Assembly: GCF_005080685.1 (NCBI RefSeq)
Contig: NZ_CP039371.1
Span: 5,580,001 to 5,644,000 of the forward strand
Direction: 5' to 3'
From: Pseudomonas putida
GTDB taxonomy: Bacteria; Pseudomonadota; Gammaproteobacteria; Pseudomonadales; Pseudomonadaceae
Length of the DNA: 64,000 nucleotides
Part shown: positions 46,918-56,504 of the stretch, one piece after another
Numbering within the stretch: the first letter of the stretch is position 1
Layout of the letters: every line of letters starts with the position of its first letter
The notes under the pieces: generated by a model
Seen by the model: only the letters and a program-made list of their open reading frames with translations
What the model was told of the DNA's origin: nothing
The model's database searches: none
Position numbers and translations under genes: made by a program

Positions 46918-47118
46918 GGCCGGCTCGTTCTGGTTGGCAAACTACGGCGGTAAACGGATTGTTCCGAGACTAGCCGGTAACTCGGCACATTTGAAGATGA
47001 TGGGAGCCATTCGCGGGCGAAAGACTGAGACAAAAAGCGACAAGTTCGCTTGGCCCTGGCTAGAGTGGGGGTTTGGCGGGGTATTCAGGGATTTTATGGG
47101 GGGCGGGTTGGGTAACGG

Positions 47119-47207
47119 TGAGCCGCAGAAGCGTGCGCTGGAGATTTGCAGTGCCGCAGATATCGAGCGCCGCCCGCGCGGCGCTTCGCGGGACAAGCCC
47201 GCTCCCA
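47119..47207. repeat. REP element, inverted relative to those in the triplicated unit
   Basis: GATATCGAGCGCCGCCCGCG (around 47159) running into GCTTCGCGGGACAAGCCCGC and CTCCCAC is the reverse complement of the REP arm inside each 323-bp unit that follows. Lies at the left edge of the triplication; the first unit starts within its last bases. Confidence 0.75.
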
Positions 47208-48171
47208 CATCTGTTTCAGGCCAATTATGTCTGATAGGCCATGGTTGTCAGCCTGGTGGGCCCGGCGCGCTATTTGTGTTGGCGCAGGGCACACCACGAT
47301 ATTCGGTGGTGCCGCCAAAGGCAAACAACCCGGGCCTGACAGACATAGGTTCGTTGCAACAAACTGTGGGAGCGGGCTTGTCCCGCGAAGCGCCGCGCGG
47401 GCGGCGCTCGATGTATGCGGCACCACACAACCCAAGCGCACGCTTCGCGAAGCGCCGCCCGCGCGGCGCTCGATATCCTAGGCGCTGAAGATGTAAAGGC
47501 AGGCCCGCCTCAACGCACCCCATCCTCCCACATCTGTTTCAGGCCAATTATGTCTGATAGGCCATGGTTGTCAGCCTGGTGGGCCCGGCGCGCTATTTGT
47601 GTTGGCGCAGGGCACACCACGATATTCGGTGGTGCCGCCAAAGGCAAACAACCCTGGCCTGACAGACATAGGTTCGTTGCAACAAACTGTGGGAGCGGGC
47701 TTGTCCCGCGAAGCGCCGCGCGGGCGGCGCTCGATGTATGCGGCACCACACAACCCAAGCGCACGCTTCGCGAAGCGCCGCCCGCGCGGCGCTCGATATC
47801 CTAGGCGCTGAAGATGTAAAGGCAGGCCCGCCTCAACGCACCCCATCCTCCCACATCTGTTTCAGGCCAATTATGTCTGATAGGCCATGGTTGTCAGCCT
47901 GGTGGGCCCGGCGCGCTATTTGTGTTGGCGCAGGGCACACCACGATATTCGGTGGTGCCGCCAAAGGCGAACAACCCTGGCCTGACAGACATAGGTTCGT
48001 TGCAACAAACTGTGGGAGCGGGCTTGTCCCGCGAAGCGCCGCGCGGGCGGCGCTCGATGTATGCGGCACCACACAACCCAAGCGCACGCTTCGCGAAGCG
48101 CCGCCCGCGCGGCGCTCGATATCCTAGGCGCTGAAGATGTAAAGGCAGGCCCGCCTCAACGCACCCCATCC
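47203..48171. repeat. Tandem triplication of a 323-bp unit
   Basis: Three head-to-tail copies: 47203-47525, 47526-47848 and 47849-48171. Only two differences were found by eye: position 47332 is G where copies 2 and 3 have T (47655, 47978), and 47969 in copy 3 is G where the others have A. Each unit holds a long imperfect stem-loop (47226-47248 with 47325-47347 in copy 1), a REP pair, and, at its right end, the last four codons plus stop of the DUF1329 gene, so units 1 and 2 carry duplicated gene ends. No credible gene lies in 46918-48155; open frames repeated in each unit are by-products of GC-rich palindromes. Confidence 0.95.
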
Positions 48172-49520
48172 TGACGCAGCGCCGCCGGCTGGAAGTCGCT
48201 CTTGCTGGCACTGAAGCCGAAATCGTAGGCCCGCTTCTCCTCGTTCTTCATGCCCAGGGCCAGGTAGCGGCCCGATTGCAGGTCGTAGATCGCCTCCAGG
48301 GTGTACCAGGGCACCTGCACGTTGTAGTAATCCTGGGCATGGGCCTCGGACACCCGCCACAGCTGGCCGCGGCCATCGTATTGATCGATCACCGCTGCCT
48401 GCCAGGTGTCTTCGTCGATGTAGAAGTCACGCTTGGCGTAGATGTGCCGCTGGCCCGGCTTCAACGTCGCCACCACATGCCAGACGCGACGCAACTCGTA
48501 ACGGGTCAGGTCCTGGTTGATGTGCCCGGCCTTGAGGATGTCGGCGTACTTCAGGCTGGGCGAGTCGAGCTTGTAGGTGTTCGAAGCGATGTACAGCTCT
48601 TTCTTGCCCTCGAGCTTCCAGTCGTAGCGGTCCGGGGCGCCGTTGTACATGTCGAGGTTGTCCGAAGTGCGCAGGCCATCGGCGGCAGTACCCGGCCCGT
48701 CATACGACACCTGTGGCGCCTGGCGCACGCGACGCTGGCCGGCGTTGTAGATCCAGGCCTTGCGGGGCTCCTTGACCTGGTCGAGGGTCTCGTGCACCAG
48801 CAGCACCGTCCCGGCAAGGCGCGCCGGCGCGGTGACCTTCTGCTTGAAGTAGAACAGCACATTGCCCGGGTCGTTCGGGTCGTAGTCCTTCATCCGGTCA
48901 CGGAAGACGAACTGGTCCTGGAAGTTCACCAGGCTGTAGGAGCCGTTCTGCTGTGGCGTGGCCTGGGTCACCAGGCGGGTCACGCTGCCGCCGCGGTAAC
49001 GGGTGATGTGGTTCCAGATCACTTCGACGCCGCTCTTGGGAATCGGGAACGGCACGGCAGTGCGGAAGTTGTTCAAGCCATTACCGCCCTCGACCAGGGT
49101 GGTCTTGGTGGCGTTCTCCTTGATGGCGGCGAACACCTCGTCAGGCACGGTAGAGCCACGGTGGGTCTTGTACACCGGGATCTTGTAGGTCTGTGGGTAG
49201 CGCTTGAACATCGCCACCTGCCCCGGCGACAGCTTGTCCTTGTACTGCTCGACGTTCTGCGCGGTGATGGTGAACAGCGGCTGCTCGTTGCCGTACGGGT
49301 CGGACAAAAACCCCTTGCCATCGACGCTACCGGCAGTCTTCGCCAGGGGCGCCCAGGCGCCGATGCTGCCATCGGCGTTGCCGGCCTTTTCCGCGCCCAT
49401 CGGCGTCAGGGTGGTGCCGAGCTTGGCCGCCTCGTCGGCGGATACCGCAGCCATGACACTGGTCGCCAGCAGGGACAGGCCCAGTACACCGGCTTGCAGC
49501 AGACTTCTGGTCTTGTTCAT
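48156..49520 (-). CDS. DUF1329 outer-membrane-associated exported protein
   Basis: 454 aa. Signal peptide 1-24 (VLGLSLLATSVMA). Family pattern: GTTLTPMGAEKAGNADGSIGAWAP, AMFKRYPQTYKIPVYKTHRGSTVPDEV, WIYNAGQRRVRQAPQVSYDGPGTAADGLRTSDNLDMYNGAPDRYDWKLEGKKELYIASN, and HVVATLKPGQRHIYAKRDFYIDEDTWQAAVIDQYDGRG, which looks like a LolA/LolB-type lipid-binding fold. Role inferred from pairing with DUF1302: handling of hydrophobic substrates at the outer membrane. It lies 25 nt after the DUF1302 gene, so one operon. Its 3' end is part of the triplicated unit. Confidence 0.9.
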   Translation of the reverse strand: MNKTRSLLQAGVLGLSLLATSVMAAVSADEAAKLGTTLTPMGAEKAGNADGSIGAWAPLAKTAGSVDGKGFLSDPYGNEQPLFTITAQNVEQYKDKLSPGQVAMFKRYPQTYKIPVYKTHRGSTVPDEVFAAIKENATKTTLVEGGNGLNNFRTAVPFPIPKSGVEVIWNHITRYRGGSVTRLVTQATPQQNGSYSLVNFQDQFVFRDRMKDYDPNDPGNVLFYFKQKVTAPARLAGTVLLVHETLDQVKEPRKAWIYNAGQRRVRQAPQVSYDGPGTAADGLRTSDNLDMYNGAPDRYDWKLEGKKELYIASNTYKLDSPSLKYADILKAGHINQDLTRYELRRVWHVVATLKPGQRHIYAKRDFYIDEDTWQAAVIDQYDGRGQLWRVSEAHAQDYYNVQVPWYTLEAIYDLQSGRYLALGMKNEEKRAYDFGFSASKSDFQPAALRQDGVR

Positions 49521-49545
49521 CTCGTGTCGTCCTGGATCGAAGTTC

Positions 49546-51465
49546 TTAGAAGTTCACGCCGAAGCTGAGGGCGACGAAGTCGCGGTCATCCACGGTGCTG
49601 TACTTGCCGTCGAAGAAGTTGGTGTACGACAGGCTGGCGGTATAGGTGTTCTGGTATTCGGCATCCAGGCCCAGGCTGATCGCCTTGCGCCCTTCCTCGA
49701 AGTTGCCGCCCGGCCCCGGCGAGTAGCCATCGACGTCATGCGACCAGGCCACGCTCGGGCGCAGGTTCACCCCGGCGAAGACGTTGTTGTAGTCCCAGAT
49801 GGCGCGGACGCGGTAGCCCCAGGAGTCGGTGGTGGTGTAGCCGTCGTTCTCGCAGTAGCGCGACACGTTGTTGGCGTCGCTGGTGCCCAGGGTGCTGGTG
49901 TTCAGCGCCTCGCACTGGCCGTTTGGCAGCGGGCCGGGGCCGAATACCGGGTCGCGTCCGTAACGGATCTTGCGGGTGCTCTCCAGGCCGCCGACATGAG
50001 TCCAGCCGATTTCGCCGACCATGGTCAGGCGCTCGGCGCCCATCACCTGGTCGAAGAAGTGGGTGAAGGTGGTCTGCAGTTGGGTGATTTCCTTGCGCCG
50101 GTAGCCAGGCTGGTCTGCACCTGGCGTGCCCTCCAGCACCGACACGTCGGGGTTGAGCGGGGTCAGGCCGGAATACAGGATGTCCGTGGTGTTGATCTGC
50201 ACCGGTGCGTTGGGGCGGTAGCTGATCTCACCGCTCCAGGCAGTGCCGGTGGGCAAGGTGGTCGAGAAGCTAAGGCCGTAGAGGCGGATGTCCTCTGGGT
50301 ACTCGACGTAGTAGCTGGAGTTGCCGGCCACCACCAATGGCATCAGCGACGGCATCAGGTTGGCCAGCACCGACGCGGGTACACCAGCGCCAACCAATGC
50401 GGCAGCCAGGTTGTTCGGATCGAAATACTGGGCATCGGCGCCATGCCCACTGAAGATCGGCGCGCGGCTGTGATAGTTCATGAAGTAACCGCCGAACTCG
50501 GTGTTCAGTGGCTCGAACATGTAGCGCATGGCCACGCCGAACTGGCCGCTGTCCCGGGCATCGCGGTCGGCGCCGCGGCGCACGATCACACCCTCGTCGG
50601 GCGAACCCCAGGTCACGTTCTGCGCGCCAAGGGTGCCGAGCACCGGCGCCGACAACGGGCCGAGGGCGCCGCTCAGGGTCGATTGCTTGGCGAGTACCGC
50701 CAGGTTGTTGTTGCAACCATCGGCGATCACGTCCGGCTGGGAGAAGAAGGTGCCGCAGTTGTCGACCACCGTCTGGTCCCATTCCAGCTGGTAGAAGCCC
50801 TCGACCGACAGGTTGTCGGTGACGCTCTGCGACAGGTAGAACATGTTCACCGGGATCAGGCCTTCCTTGATTTCCGCCCCGGGGCGACGGAAGGCCGAGA
50901 CATCGATCGGGTTGATGGCGTTGATGCCGCCACCGATGAAGGTGCTTTCACCCCAGCTCACCACCTGCTTGCCCAGGCGCACGGTGCCCGGCAGGTCGGC
51001 GATGCTGTAGTTGTGATAGACGAAGGCGTCGAGCAGTTCGGCCCCGGACGACTTGGCGCCTTCCTTGCGGTTGGAGTCGCTGATGTCCTTGAACTCGCGG
51101 CCCTCGTCCTTGAGCTCGAAGTCGTACCAGTACTTGCCACGGACGAACACACCGGTGTCGCCGTACTTGAGTTCCAGGTCATGGATGCCCTTGAAGATCT
51201 TCGAGAAGGTTTCGCCCTTCTTGAAGTTCAGGTGGCCGTCGTCGGAGGTCTGCGACAGCCCCTTGCCGCCGTTGTTGGCACCGATCAGGTTCTTGTTGGG
51301 GTTGGCAGTGGACCAGCTGGCACCGATGGAGAGCGACGAGTCGAACTGCGCCTCGATCTCCCCGATGTTGAAGCTGACGGCAAAAGCAGGACTTGCGAGC
51401 GTGGAAGCAAGGCTGACGGCCATGGGCAGCTTGGCCCGGCGCCAGAACAGGTTTGCAGATTTCAT
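49546..51465 (-). CDS. DUF1302 outer membrane beta-barrel protein
   Basis: 639 aa. Signal peptide about 1-29 (AVSLASTLASPAFA). Mature start VSFNIGEIEAQFDSSLSIGASW is the DUF1302 hallmark; strand-rich throughout with VRLGKQVVSWGESTFIGGGINAINPIDVSAFRRPGAEIKEGLIPVNMFYLS, and C-terminal YSTVDDRDFVALSFGVNF ending in Phe, as for a barrel. Two Cys pairs (VDNCGTFF...DGCNNN and GQCEAL...RYCEND) probably form loop disulphides. ATG 51465 with GGAG 8 nt upstream. Likely a transport or assembly barrel for lipidic compounds, together with the DUF1329 partner. Confidence 0.9.
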   Translation of the reverse strand: MKSANLFWRRAKLPMAVSLASTLASPAFAVSFNIGEIEAQFDSSLSIGASWSTANPNKNLIGANNGGKGLSQTSDDGHLNFKKGETFSKIFKGIHDLELKYGDTGVFVRGKYWYDFELKDEGREFKDISDSNRKEGAKSSGAELLDAFVYHNYSIADLPGTVRLGKQVVSWGESTFIGGGINAINPIDVSAFRRPGAEIKEGLIPVNMFYLSQSVTDNLSVEGFYQLEWDQTVVDNCGTFFSQPDVIADGCNNNLAVLAKQSTLSGALGPLSAPVLGTLGAQNVTWGSPDEGVIVRRGADRDARDSGQFGVAMRYMFEPLNTEFGGYFMNYHSRAPIFSGHGADAQYFDPNNLAAALVGAGVPASVLANLMPSLMPLVVAGNSSYYVEYPEDIRLYGLSFSTTLPTGTAWSGEISYRPNAPVQINTTDILYSGLTPLNPDVSVLEGTPGADQPGYRRKEITQLQTTFTHFFDQVMGAERLTMVGEIGWTHVGGLESTRKIRYGRDPVFGPGPLPNGQCEALNTSTLGTSDANNVSRYCENDGYTTTDSWGYRVRAIWDYNNVFAGVNLRPSVAWSHDVDGYSPGPGGNFEEGRKAISLGLDAEYQNTYTASLSYTNFFDGKYSTVDDRDFVALSFGVNF

Positions 51466-51605
51466 CGACGCTACTCCATGTACTTTTTTGTTATGGCAGT
51501 GAGTCCTTTCAGAAACGGCCCGTGCGACCGGTGCGCGAGCCTGCGCCCGCAGCGACACGGTTTGCGCGTGTCGCCCTCCCCCATTCCTGAAAATCACCTG
51601 GCCCG

Positions 51606-51695
51606 ACTATAGCCAGCAGGCACAGGCGCTTGATCCCTCTAAAGTGTGATTTGCACAGCCACTGCGACACTTGCCGACGCAGGTCGAAACCTGCG
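51606..51695 (-). promoter_or_regulatory. Candidate promoter and palindromic operator of the DUF1302-DUF1329 operon
   Basis: On the minus strand, TATAGT (51606-51611) is placed 17 nt from a weak -35 ATCAAG (51629-51634), about 140 nt before the DUF1302 start. Upstream of it is a perfect palindrome CGCAGGT-CGAA-ACCTGCG (51678-51695), a plausible activator site. A GCGGGTTG/CAACCCGC hairpin (51758-51787) near the end of the acyl-CoA ligase gene may end that transcript. The 51466-51794 gap contains no gene I can see. Confidence 0.35.
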
Positions 51696-51794
51696 CGTGA
51701 ATAGCGCGAAAGCATGGCGTATTTTTTTCATTTGGCAAGGACAAACCCCTCTATTTCGCGGGTTGCGGAACCTGACCCACAACCCGCACGCCCT

Positions 51795-53477
51795 TCACAG
51801 GGTCGACAGGAATGCGCTGTTGCTGGCCTGCCACTGGGTGATGTCCAGGCGGATACGCTTCTTGTCCAGCTTGCCGACGCTGGTCTTGGGAATTTCAGTA
51901 ACAACGGCGATCTGGCTGGGAATGGCCCACTTATTGATGTGACCTTCCTCGACATAGGGCTTGAGATGTTCCTTCAGGGCCTTGGCATCCACCGCATGGC
52001 CGTCGCGCACCACCAGCAGGGCGAATGGGCGCTCGCCCCACTGCGGGTCGGCCACGCCCACCACCGCCACTTCGCGCACGGCCGGATGTCGGCTGATCAG
52101 GTCCTCGAGGTCCAGCGACGATACCCATTCTCCGCCGGTCTTGATCACATCCTTGATGCGGTCGCGGATATCGATGTAGCCCATGCCGTCGAGGGTGGCG
52201 ACGTCACCGGTGTGCAGCCAGCCGCCCTGCCACAGTTGCTCGCTCTTTTCCGGCTCCTTGAAGTAGCCCATGGTCAGCCACGGCGCCCGCAATACCAGCT
52301 CACCCTGGGTTTCGCCGTCAGCCGGGAGGAAATTGCCATCGCCATCGACGATGGCCGCCTCGACCAGCGGCACCGGCACCCCAGCCTTGATCCGATAGGT
52401 GACGCGCTCGTCCTCGCCACCGGCTTGCAGTTCGTCGTTCAGGTGCGCGGCCGAGATCAGTGGGCAGGTTTCCGACATGCCATAGGCAGCGGTCAGCTGG
52501 ATGCCACGGGCCAGAGCCGCCTGGTATAACGAGCGGTTGAGCGCGCTACCGCCGATGATGATCTTCCAGCCGCCGAAGTCTTGGCCCTGGGACGACGGGC
52601 AGTTGAGCAGCATCTGCAGGATGGTCGGCACGCAGTGCGAGAACGTAACCCTTTCCTCGCGCCACAGCTTCACCAGCATGTCCGGCTCGTAGCGCCCCGG
52701 GTACACCTGTTTCATGCCCAGCATGGTGGCGGCATACGGGATGCCCCAGGCGTGCACGTGGAACATCGGCGTGATGGGCATGTACACGTCGTTGCTGCCC
52801 AGCAGCCTGACGCTGTCGATACTGCCGGTGACCGACGCTTCGGCCAGGGTGTGCAGCACCAGCTGGCGATGGGTGAAATACACCCCCTTGGGGTTGCCGG
52901 TGGTGCCGGTGGTGTAGAAGGTGGTGGCCACCGAGTCTTCGTCGAAGTCGGGGAAGTCGTAGCGCGGGCTGGCGGCGGCGAGCAGTTGCTCGTACTCGCC
53001 GACCAGGTCGGGCAGGTCTGCGCGCTTGCTTTCGCCGTCGGTCAGCAGCACGGTCTTCTGCACCGTGGTCAACTGCCCGGCGATGGCCTGGTAGAGGCCA
53101 ACGAAGTCGCTGTTGACCAGCACGAAGCGGTCCTCGGCGTGATTCATGGTGTAGAGGATCTGCTCGGGCGAGAGGCGCACGTTGATCGTGTGCACCACGG
53201 CGCCGATCATCGGAATGGCGAACATGCACTCCAGGTAGCGATGGCTGTCCCAGTCCATCACCGCCACGGTGTCTCCGGCCTTGACCCCGGCCTCGGTGAG
53301 CACGTTGGCCAAGCGGGCGATGCGCTCGTTGAGCTGCGGGTAGGTCAGGCGCAACTGGTCGCGGTAGACGATCTCGCGGGTCTTTTCGTAACGGCTGCCC
53401 GACATCAGCAGTCGCTTGATCAACAGTGGAAAGGTGTAGGCGCCCTCGGCGGGCTTGATGATGCGGGTCTGCAGCAT
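51795..53477 (-). CDS. Medium-chain fatty acid-CoA ligase (AlkK-like AMP-forming synthetase)
   Basis: 560 aa. Activates fatty acids to acyl-CoA with ATP. ANL-superfamily motifs: P-loop YTTGTTGNPKG at 188-198, YGMSETCP (A5), GWLHTGDVATLDGMGYIDIRDRIKDVIKTGGEWVSSLDLE (A7-A8) and catalytic Lys536 in PKTSVGKLDKKR. Overall closest to AlkK-type medium-chain ligases. Upstream and co-directional with the DUF1302-DUF1329 pair and the MalT-type regulator; this block order is also known in P. aeruginosa (PA3921-PA3924, from memory). Starts ATG 53477. Confidence 0.92.
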   Translation of the reverse strand: MLQTRIIKPAEGAYTFPLLIKRLLMSGSRYEKTREIVYRDQLRLTYPQLNERIARLANVLTEAGVKAGDTVAVMDWDSHRYLECMFAIPMIGAVVHTINVRLSPEQILYTMNHAEDRFVLVNSDFVGLYQAIAGQLTTVQKTVLLTDGESKRADLPDLVGEYEQLLAAASPRYDFPDFDEDSVATTFYTTGTTGNPKGVYFTHRQLVLHTLAEASVTGSIDSVRLLGSNDVYMPITPMFHVHAWGIPYAATMLGMKQVYPGRYEPDMLVKLWREERVTFSHCVPTILQMLLNCPSSQGQDFGGWKIIIGGSALNRSLYQAALARGIQLTAAYGMSETCPLISAAHLNDELQAGGEDERVTYRIKAGVPVPLVEAAIVDGDGNFLPADGETQGELVLRAPWLTMGYFKEPEKSEQLWQGGWLHTGDVATLDGMGYIDIRDRIKDVIKTGGEWVSSLDLEDLISRHPAVREVAVVGVADPQWGERPFALLVVRDGHAVDAKALKEHLKPYVEEGHINKWAIPSQIAVVTEIPKTSVGKLDKKRIRLDITQWQASNSAFLSTL

Positions 53478-53662
53478 GGTTATCCCTTCTTGAACGACGT
53501 GCCGGACAAAAGTCTGGATGTACTGTAGACCGCCAATGTGACGGCCAAATCAGCCGAAGGAATGATTTGCTTGCACAAGGTATGAGCGGCAAGCGTTGAC
53601 GAGTGCCAGCCGCGAGCTAGACACTGCGCTGACAACAATTCACCAAGCCACCGGAGCTTCCC

Positions 53663-54628
53663 ATGCCCACCCCGCGTCGCGCCGTGTTTCTCGATCACCA
53701 GTCCCTGGACCTGGGCGATCTCGACCTCTCGCCCCTCAAGCAGCAGTTCGACGAGTTCGAGCTGTTCGCCGCCACCCGTCCCGAGCAGGTGGCCGAGCGC
53801 TTGCAGGGCGCTGTCGCGGTGGTCAGCAACAAGGTCGTGCTCGACGCCGAGGTGCTGGCGGCCAACCCGCAGCTCAAGCTGATCCTGGTAGCGGCCACCG
53901 GTACCAACAACGTCGACCTGGCTGCCGCCCGCGCCCAAGGCATCACCGTGAGCAATTGCCAGGGCTACGGCACCCCTTCAGTGGCCCAGCACACCCTGGC
54001 GCTGCTGCTGGCGCTGGCCACGCGCCTGGTCGACTACAACCAGGCGGTGGCCGCTGGGCAATGGGCCAAGGCGCAACAGTTCTGCCTGCTGGACTTCCCG
54101 ATCGTCGAGCTGGAGGGCAAGACCCTCGGCCTGCTCGGCCACGGCGAGCTGGGCGGCGCGGTGGCGCGCCTGGCCGAAGCCTTCGGCATGCGCGTGCTGA
54201 GCGGGCAAATCCCTGGCCGCCCGGCCCGTGACGACCGCCTGCCATTGGACGAACTGCTGCCGCAGATCGACGCTCTGACCCTGCACTGCCCCTTGAACGA
54301 ACACACCCGGCACATGATCGGCAGCCGCGAACTGGCCCTGCTCAAGCCCGGCGCTCTGGTGGTGAATACCGCCCGAGGCGGCCTGATCGACGAGCAGGCC
54401 CTGGCTGACGCCCTGCGCAGCGGCCATTTGGGTGGCGCCGCCACCGACGTGCTCAGCGTCGAGCCACCGGTCGCCGGCAACCCACTGCTGGCCAGCGACA
54501 TCCCGCGCCTGCTGATCACCCCGCACAGCGCCTGGGGCGCGGTAGAGGCCCGCCAGCGCATCGTCGGCCAGCTCGGCGAGAATGCCCAGGCGTTCTTCGC
54601 GGGTCAGCCCCGCCGCGTGGTCAGCTGA
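53663..54628 (+). CDS. D-2-hydroxyacid dehydrogenase (hydroxypyruvate reductase/glycerate dehydrogenase)
   Basis: 321 aa. NAD(P)-dependent reduction of 2-ketoacids. Rossmann motif GLLGHGELG at 157-165; catalytic Arg238 ([11 protein letters not shown]), Glu267 (SVEPP) and His288 (TPHSAWG). Lineup with HprA-type enzymes ([25 protein letters not shown]). Divergent from the acyl-CoA ligase across a 185-bp gap. Substrate is probably hydroxypyruvate/glyoxylate, but this cannot be fixed from sequence. Confidence 0.9.
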   Translation: MPTPRRAVFLDHQSLDLGDLDLSPLKQQFDEFELFAATRPEQVAERLQGAVAVVSNKVVLDAEVLAANPQLKLILVAATGTNNVDLAAARAQGITVSNCQGYGTPSVAQHTLALLLALATRLVDYNQAVAAGQWAKAQQFCLLDFPIVELEGKTLGLLGHGELGGAVARLAEAFGMRVLSGQIPGRPARDDRLPLDELLPQIDALTLHCPLNEHTRHMIGSRELALLKPGALVVNTARGGLIDEQALADALRSGHLGGAATDVLSVEPPVAGNPLLASDIPRLLITPHSAWGAVEARQRIVGQLGENAQAFFAGQPRRVVS

Positions 54629-54681
54629 GCCCAGCGACGGCCTCTGCTACACTGCGCGACTTTTTCCAGGAGGCGTCGTCC

Positions 54682-55680
54682 ATGGACCCGCGCAGTGAAG
54701 TGTTGCTCCGCCAGGCGGACCTGTTCCAGGGTCCGCTGCTGCTCGCCGGCGCCCCCGCCGACGGCCTGCTCGGGCAGTTGCCGCAGGCCCAGGCGTGGGT
54801 CTGGCATGCCGGTGACCAGGCCATGCTCGACAGCCGTTTCGCCGGTCGCAGCCACTTTGGCGTCGAGGCGCCGGCAGTGGCCTTCGACGCCGCCGTGCTG
54901 TTCCTGCCCAAGTCGCGTGACCTGGCCGCCTACCTGATCAACGCCCTGGCTTCGCGCCTGGGTGGACGCGAGCTCTACCTGGTCGGCGAAAAACGCGGTG
55001 GCATCGAGGGCGCGGCGAAGCAACTGCAAGCCCTGGGCAAGCCACGCAAGCTCGACAGTGCCCGCCATTGCCAGTTGTGGCAGGTGACGGTAGAGCACAC
55101 CCCTGAAGCCAAGCCACTGGAAAGCCTGGCCGAACGCTTCGAGCTGGACCTCGAAGATGGCCCGTTGCAGGTGGTCAGCCTGCCCGGCGTATTCAGCCAC
55201 GGCCGCCTCGATCGCGGCAGCGCGCTGCTGCTCAAGCACCTCGACGAGCTGCCGGTCGGCCATGTACTGGACTTCGGCTGCGGCGCCGGGTTGCTCGGCG
55301 CCACGGTCAAGCGACGTTATCCCCAGAGCCGGGTCACCCTGCTGGACGTGGACGCCTTCGCCGTGGCCGCGAGCCGCCTGACCTTGGCCGCCAATGGCCT
55401 GGAAGGCGAGGTCATCAGCGGTGACGGCATCGATGCCGCACCTGATGACCTGAGCCTGATCCTGAGCAATCCGCCGTTCCATACCGGGGTCCACACCAAC
55501 TACCAGGCTTCGGAAAACCTGCTGAAAAAATCTGGCCAACATCTGCGAAAAGGTGGCGAAATGCGCCTGGTCGCCAACAGCTTCCTACGCTATCAACCGT
55601 TGATCGAAGGCGCCCTGGGCAACTGCCAGACACGCGCCGAAGCCGATGGCTTTCGCATCTACCGAGCCACACGTGGATAA
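54682..55680 (+). CDS. rsmC: 16S rRNA m2G1207 methyltransferase RsmC
   Basis: 332 aa. Duplicated MTase fold: inactive N-terminal half (1-~160) and active C-half with SAM site [18 protein letters not shown] and catalytic NPPF at 263-266 ([21 protein letters not shown]). Ends with [22 protein letters not shown], typical of RsmC. 53 nt after the dehydrogenase, so possibly co-transcribed. A ~1-kb gene-free stretch follows. Confidence 0.94.
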   Translation: MDPRSEVLLRQADLFQGPLLLAGAPADGLLGQLPQAQAWVWHAGDQAMLDSRFAGRSHFGVEAPAVAFDAAVLFLPKSRDLAAYLINALASRLGGRELYLVGEKRGGIEGAAKQLQALGKPRKLDSARHCQLWQVTVEHTPEAKPLESLAERFELDLEDGPLQVVSLPGVFSHGRLDRGSALLLKHLDELPVGHVLDFGCGAGLLGATVKRRYPQSRVTLLDVDAFAVAASRLTLAANGLEGEVISGDGIDAAPDDLSLILSNPPFHTGVHTNYQASENLLKKSGQHLRKGGEMRLVANSFLRYQPLIEGALGNCQTRAEADGFRIYRATRG

Positions 55681-55748
55681 GGTCAGGCTCTTCACGGATT
55701 GGCGGGGGAGATTGGCTTGGCATTGAGATTGGGAACGGTCCATTTTGT

Positions 55749-56384
55749 GTAGCGGCGCTACTGGCCCCTGCCGCCTTTACGGCGGCCTACTTTTTTCTTG
55801 GAAAAAGTAGGCAAAACCGCTCGCTCCTGCATCCGGCCCTCCGCTGCGCTACGGGTCCCCTCGCTACGGCGCCTTCCGGGCCTGCGCGGCCTACGACTTG
55901 CTCCGCAAGTCTACATCTCGCGCCTTCGGCTACGCCGAAGGGTGCTGCGCACCTGGCCCTACAGGCGCCTACGCTCGGCCTCCTGACGTCGCGAAGTTAG
56001 CGGCGGCGCCTGCACTGGCGTTATCTTCGAAAGAGACACCGCGCTATCTGCTACAACACAAAGCGATAGGTAAACCGCGAGAGCGCAGCGATTCGCCTGC
56101 CGTTGCTCTGGCTGTTGATCTTGATCTTGATCTACCCGCGACCTCAGGAGGCCGAGCGTAGGCGGCTGGAGGGCCAGGTGCGCAGCACCCTTCGGCGTAG
56201 CCGAAGGCGCGAGACGTAGACTTGCGGAGCAAGTCGTAGGCCGCGCGGGCCCGCAAGCCGCCGAAGCGAGGGAACCCCGAAGCGCAGCGTAGGGGCCGTA
56301 TGTGGGAGCAAGCGGTTTTGCGCTCCTTTGTCCAAGAACAAAGGAGCCCGCCGTAAAGGCGGAAGGGGCCAGTAGCGCCGCTAC
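55749..56384. repeat. Long imperfect inverted repeat (arms about 245 bp)
   Basis: Left arm 55749-55993 and right arm 56137-56384 are imperfect inverted copies around a ~143-bp centre. Outer ends are GTAGCGGCGCTACTGGCCCC and its inverse GGGGCCAGTAGCGCCGCTAC. Within each arm smaller palindromes recur (TTCGGCTACGCCGAAG, CTTGCTCCGCAAG, and CCGCCTTTACGGCGG in the left arm). The centre contains a short TTGATC run (gttgatcttgatcttgatct). Structure fits a non-autonomous repeat (MITE/REPIN-like); no transposase nearby. No gene in 55681-56500. Confidence 0.88.
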
Positions 56385-56504
56385 ATCCCTCGGATCAGCC
56401 CCCAAGCCCAAGCCCAATCCCAAACTCCAACCCCCCCCGCTATTCCATGAAGGACCTAAAATCAGGGCTTGCCGAAATCGATTCGACTAGGCAGAATCCG
56501 CTCC

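Noticed and set aside
47203..48171. CRISPR array interpretation of the three repeats
   Set aside because: The 323-bp units abut directly, without spacers, and no cas genes are present.
47248..48211. Open frames of 84-129 aa repeated in each 323-bp unit on both strands
   Set aside because: They arise from GC-rich REP palindromes, recur identically only because the DNA is triplicated, lack ribosome sites and codon bias, and look like no protein family.
55749..56384. Insertion sequence
   Set aside because: Long inverted arms, but no transposase frame inside or nearby and no target-site duplication recognised.
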